Below, one piece after another: positions 63,394 through 64,000 of a DNA stretch of 64,000 nucleotides. Each line of letters starts with the position of its first letter. The stretch's first letter is position 1. Where the stretch lies: positions 30,632,395 to 30,696,394 of the forward strand of contig CP154954.1 of NCBI GenBank assembly GCA_039621445.1. The letters run 5' to 3'. Both the position numbers and the translations under genes were made by a program. Origin of the DNA: Euglena gracilis (taxonomy: Eukaryota; Euglenida; Euglenophyceae; Euglenales). The notes under the pieces are model-generated. The model made no database searches and was not told where the DNA came from. It saw nothing but the letters and a program-made list of their open reading frames with translations.

Positions 63394-64000
63394 GGCACAG
63401 GTACCGCACCACCCCCTCCGGGATGCGGTAGGCTTCCGCCCTCGTGCACCTGCGCTCGCCGCCACTGCCTCCCAGCTGCAGCCGATGTCGTCGTACGCCG
63501 TCTGGTCCTTCCACCATGCTGCCGCACTTTCCACCACAGATGACGTCGTCCAGCTCCTTCGCCATCGCGTTGCTGACCCAGAAGCGGGTCGGCTTGCGAT
63601 ACCCGTACTCCGCGAAGCGGCAGTAGTCCACATCCACGTACCGCACTCCGCGCAGGACTCGTCGCCACCGCAGCAAGCCGAACCTCGGGTTTTCAATCCA
63701 CCACCGCGTAGGCGCCAAGTACTGCACCAGCTCCCTCGTGGCCTTCACCACCGCGTCCGCCATGCGGAGCCTCCTCTTGCGGGTGGTGAGGGCTGTGGAG
63801 TACTCTTTACAGGGCGGGGACGCCGCGATGACCTCGAAGTGGCCAGGAGCGTACTGCTCCCAGTACCTCCACTTCCTCACGTCGGCCACGATGTCCGGCT
63901 TCCTCTTCTCATCCCAGTCCACGCTGATCACCTTGAAGCCCATCTTCTTCAGCGCTCTTCTCACACTTCCCGTTCCGGAGAACAGGTCCAGCGCCCATCT
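63394..64000 (-). CDS. Element E DNA (cytosine-5) methyltransferase-like domain, near complete
   Basis: Open to the window edge. Motif I RWALDLFSGTGSVRRAL starts within the first codons at 64000. Then FKVISVDWDEK, DVRKWRYWEQY, motif IV AASPPCKEYSTALT with the catalytic Cys, motif VI-like WWIENPRFGLL, YVDVDYCRFAEY, GYRKPTRFW and the end IPEGVVRYLC. No stop or shift: the least damaged DNMT here. The protease follows in the same frame. Residues before motif I are outside the window. Confidence 0.88.

Larger units (their letters stand above)
58200..64000 (-). mobile_element. Element E: DNMT-bearing chromodomain Ty3/Gypsy-like retrotransposon, cut by the window edge
   Basis: GC-rich minus-strand sister of element B. 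From the window edge leftward: DNMT, protease, RT, integrase, chromodomain, acidic tail, C-rich repeats and a hairpin shared with B. Gag and 5' LTR are beyond 64000. RNase H has been removed by an in-frame deletion. The 3' end is near 58200 by similarity to B; no LTR pair can be tested. Confidence 0.82.

Overview
The window looks like eukaryotic nuclear DNA made almost entirely of retrotransposons. I recognise no host gene and no rRNA, free tRNA gene, CRISPR array or prokaryotic gene organisation. Two retroelement superfamilies dominate: chromodomain Ty3/Gypsy-like LTR elements that carry a cytosine-C5 DNA methyltransferase-like domain (DNMT) inside gag-pol, and DIRS-like tyrosine-recombinase (YR) retroelements. 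There is also one decayed small-LTR element and two copies of a tRNA-headed SINE. The host lineage cannot be fixed from this. Retrotransposons carrying DNMTs have been reported in dinoflagellates and charophyte algae, and a large, repeat-rich algal or protist genome would fit, but that is inference.

Layout. 1-1773 and 14826 to about 21700: element B (+, GC-rich), gag / DNMT / protease / RT / RNase H / integrase, decayed by scattered stops. It is split by element A (1774-14821, minus, AT-richer), which has two 1097-bp LTRs differing at about 22 sites and a 4-bp CTGG target duplication. 21700-25365: remnants of two DIRS-like copies (H on +, F on -) meeting at an inverted repeat. 25366-35055: element C, bounded by 195-bp LTRs, with decayed RNase H/integrase, a gag-like stretch and the two SINEs. 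35056-39808: more DIRS-like pieces (repeat modules, a YR C-terminal half on -, element G3 on +). 39809-50566: an unassigned minus-strand region, then element D (+, sister of A) with an inverted 5' part and a deleted 3' part. 50580-58140: two DIRS-like copies tail to tail, G1 (+) and G2 (-). 58200-64000: element E (-, sister of B), running off the window edge.

How the parts work together. In A, B, D and E the order is Gag (coiled coil, capsid, nucleocapsid), DNMT, aspartic protease, reverse transcriptase, RNase H, integrase and, where it survives, a chromodomain. The protease would process the polyprotein, RT/RNase H would make cDNA, integrase would insert it, the chromodomain would steer it to marked chromatin, and the DNMT could methylate element or target DNA. 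No copy here is fully intact: frameshifts, stops, a moved integrase segment (A), a lost chromodomain (B), an inversion (D) and a deleted RNase H (E) are all visible. Many frame breaks lie in long C or G runs, so some could be assembly errors.
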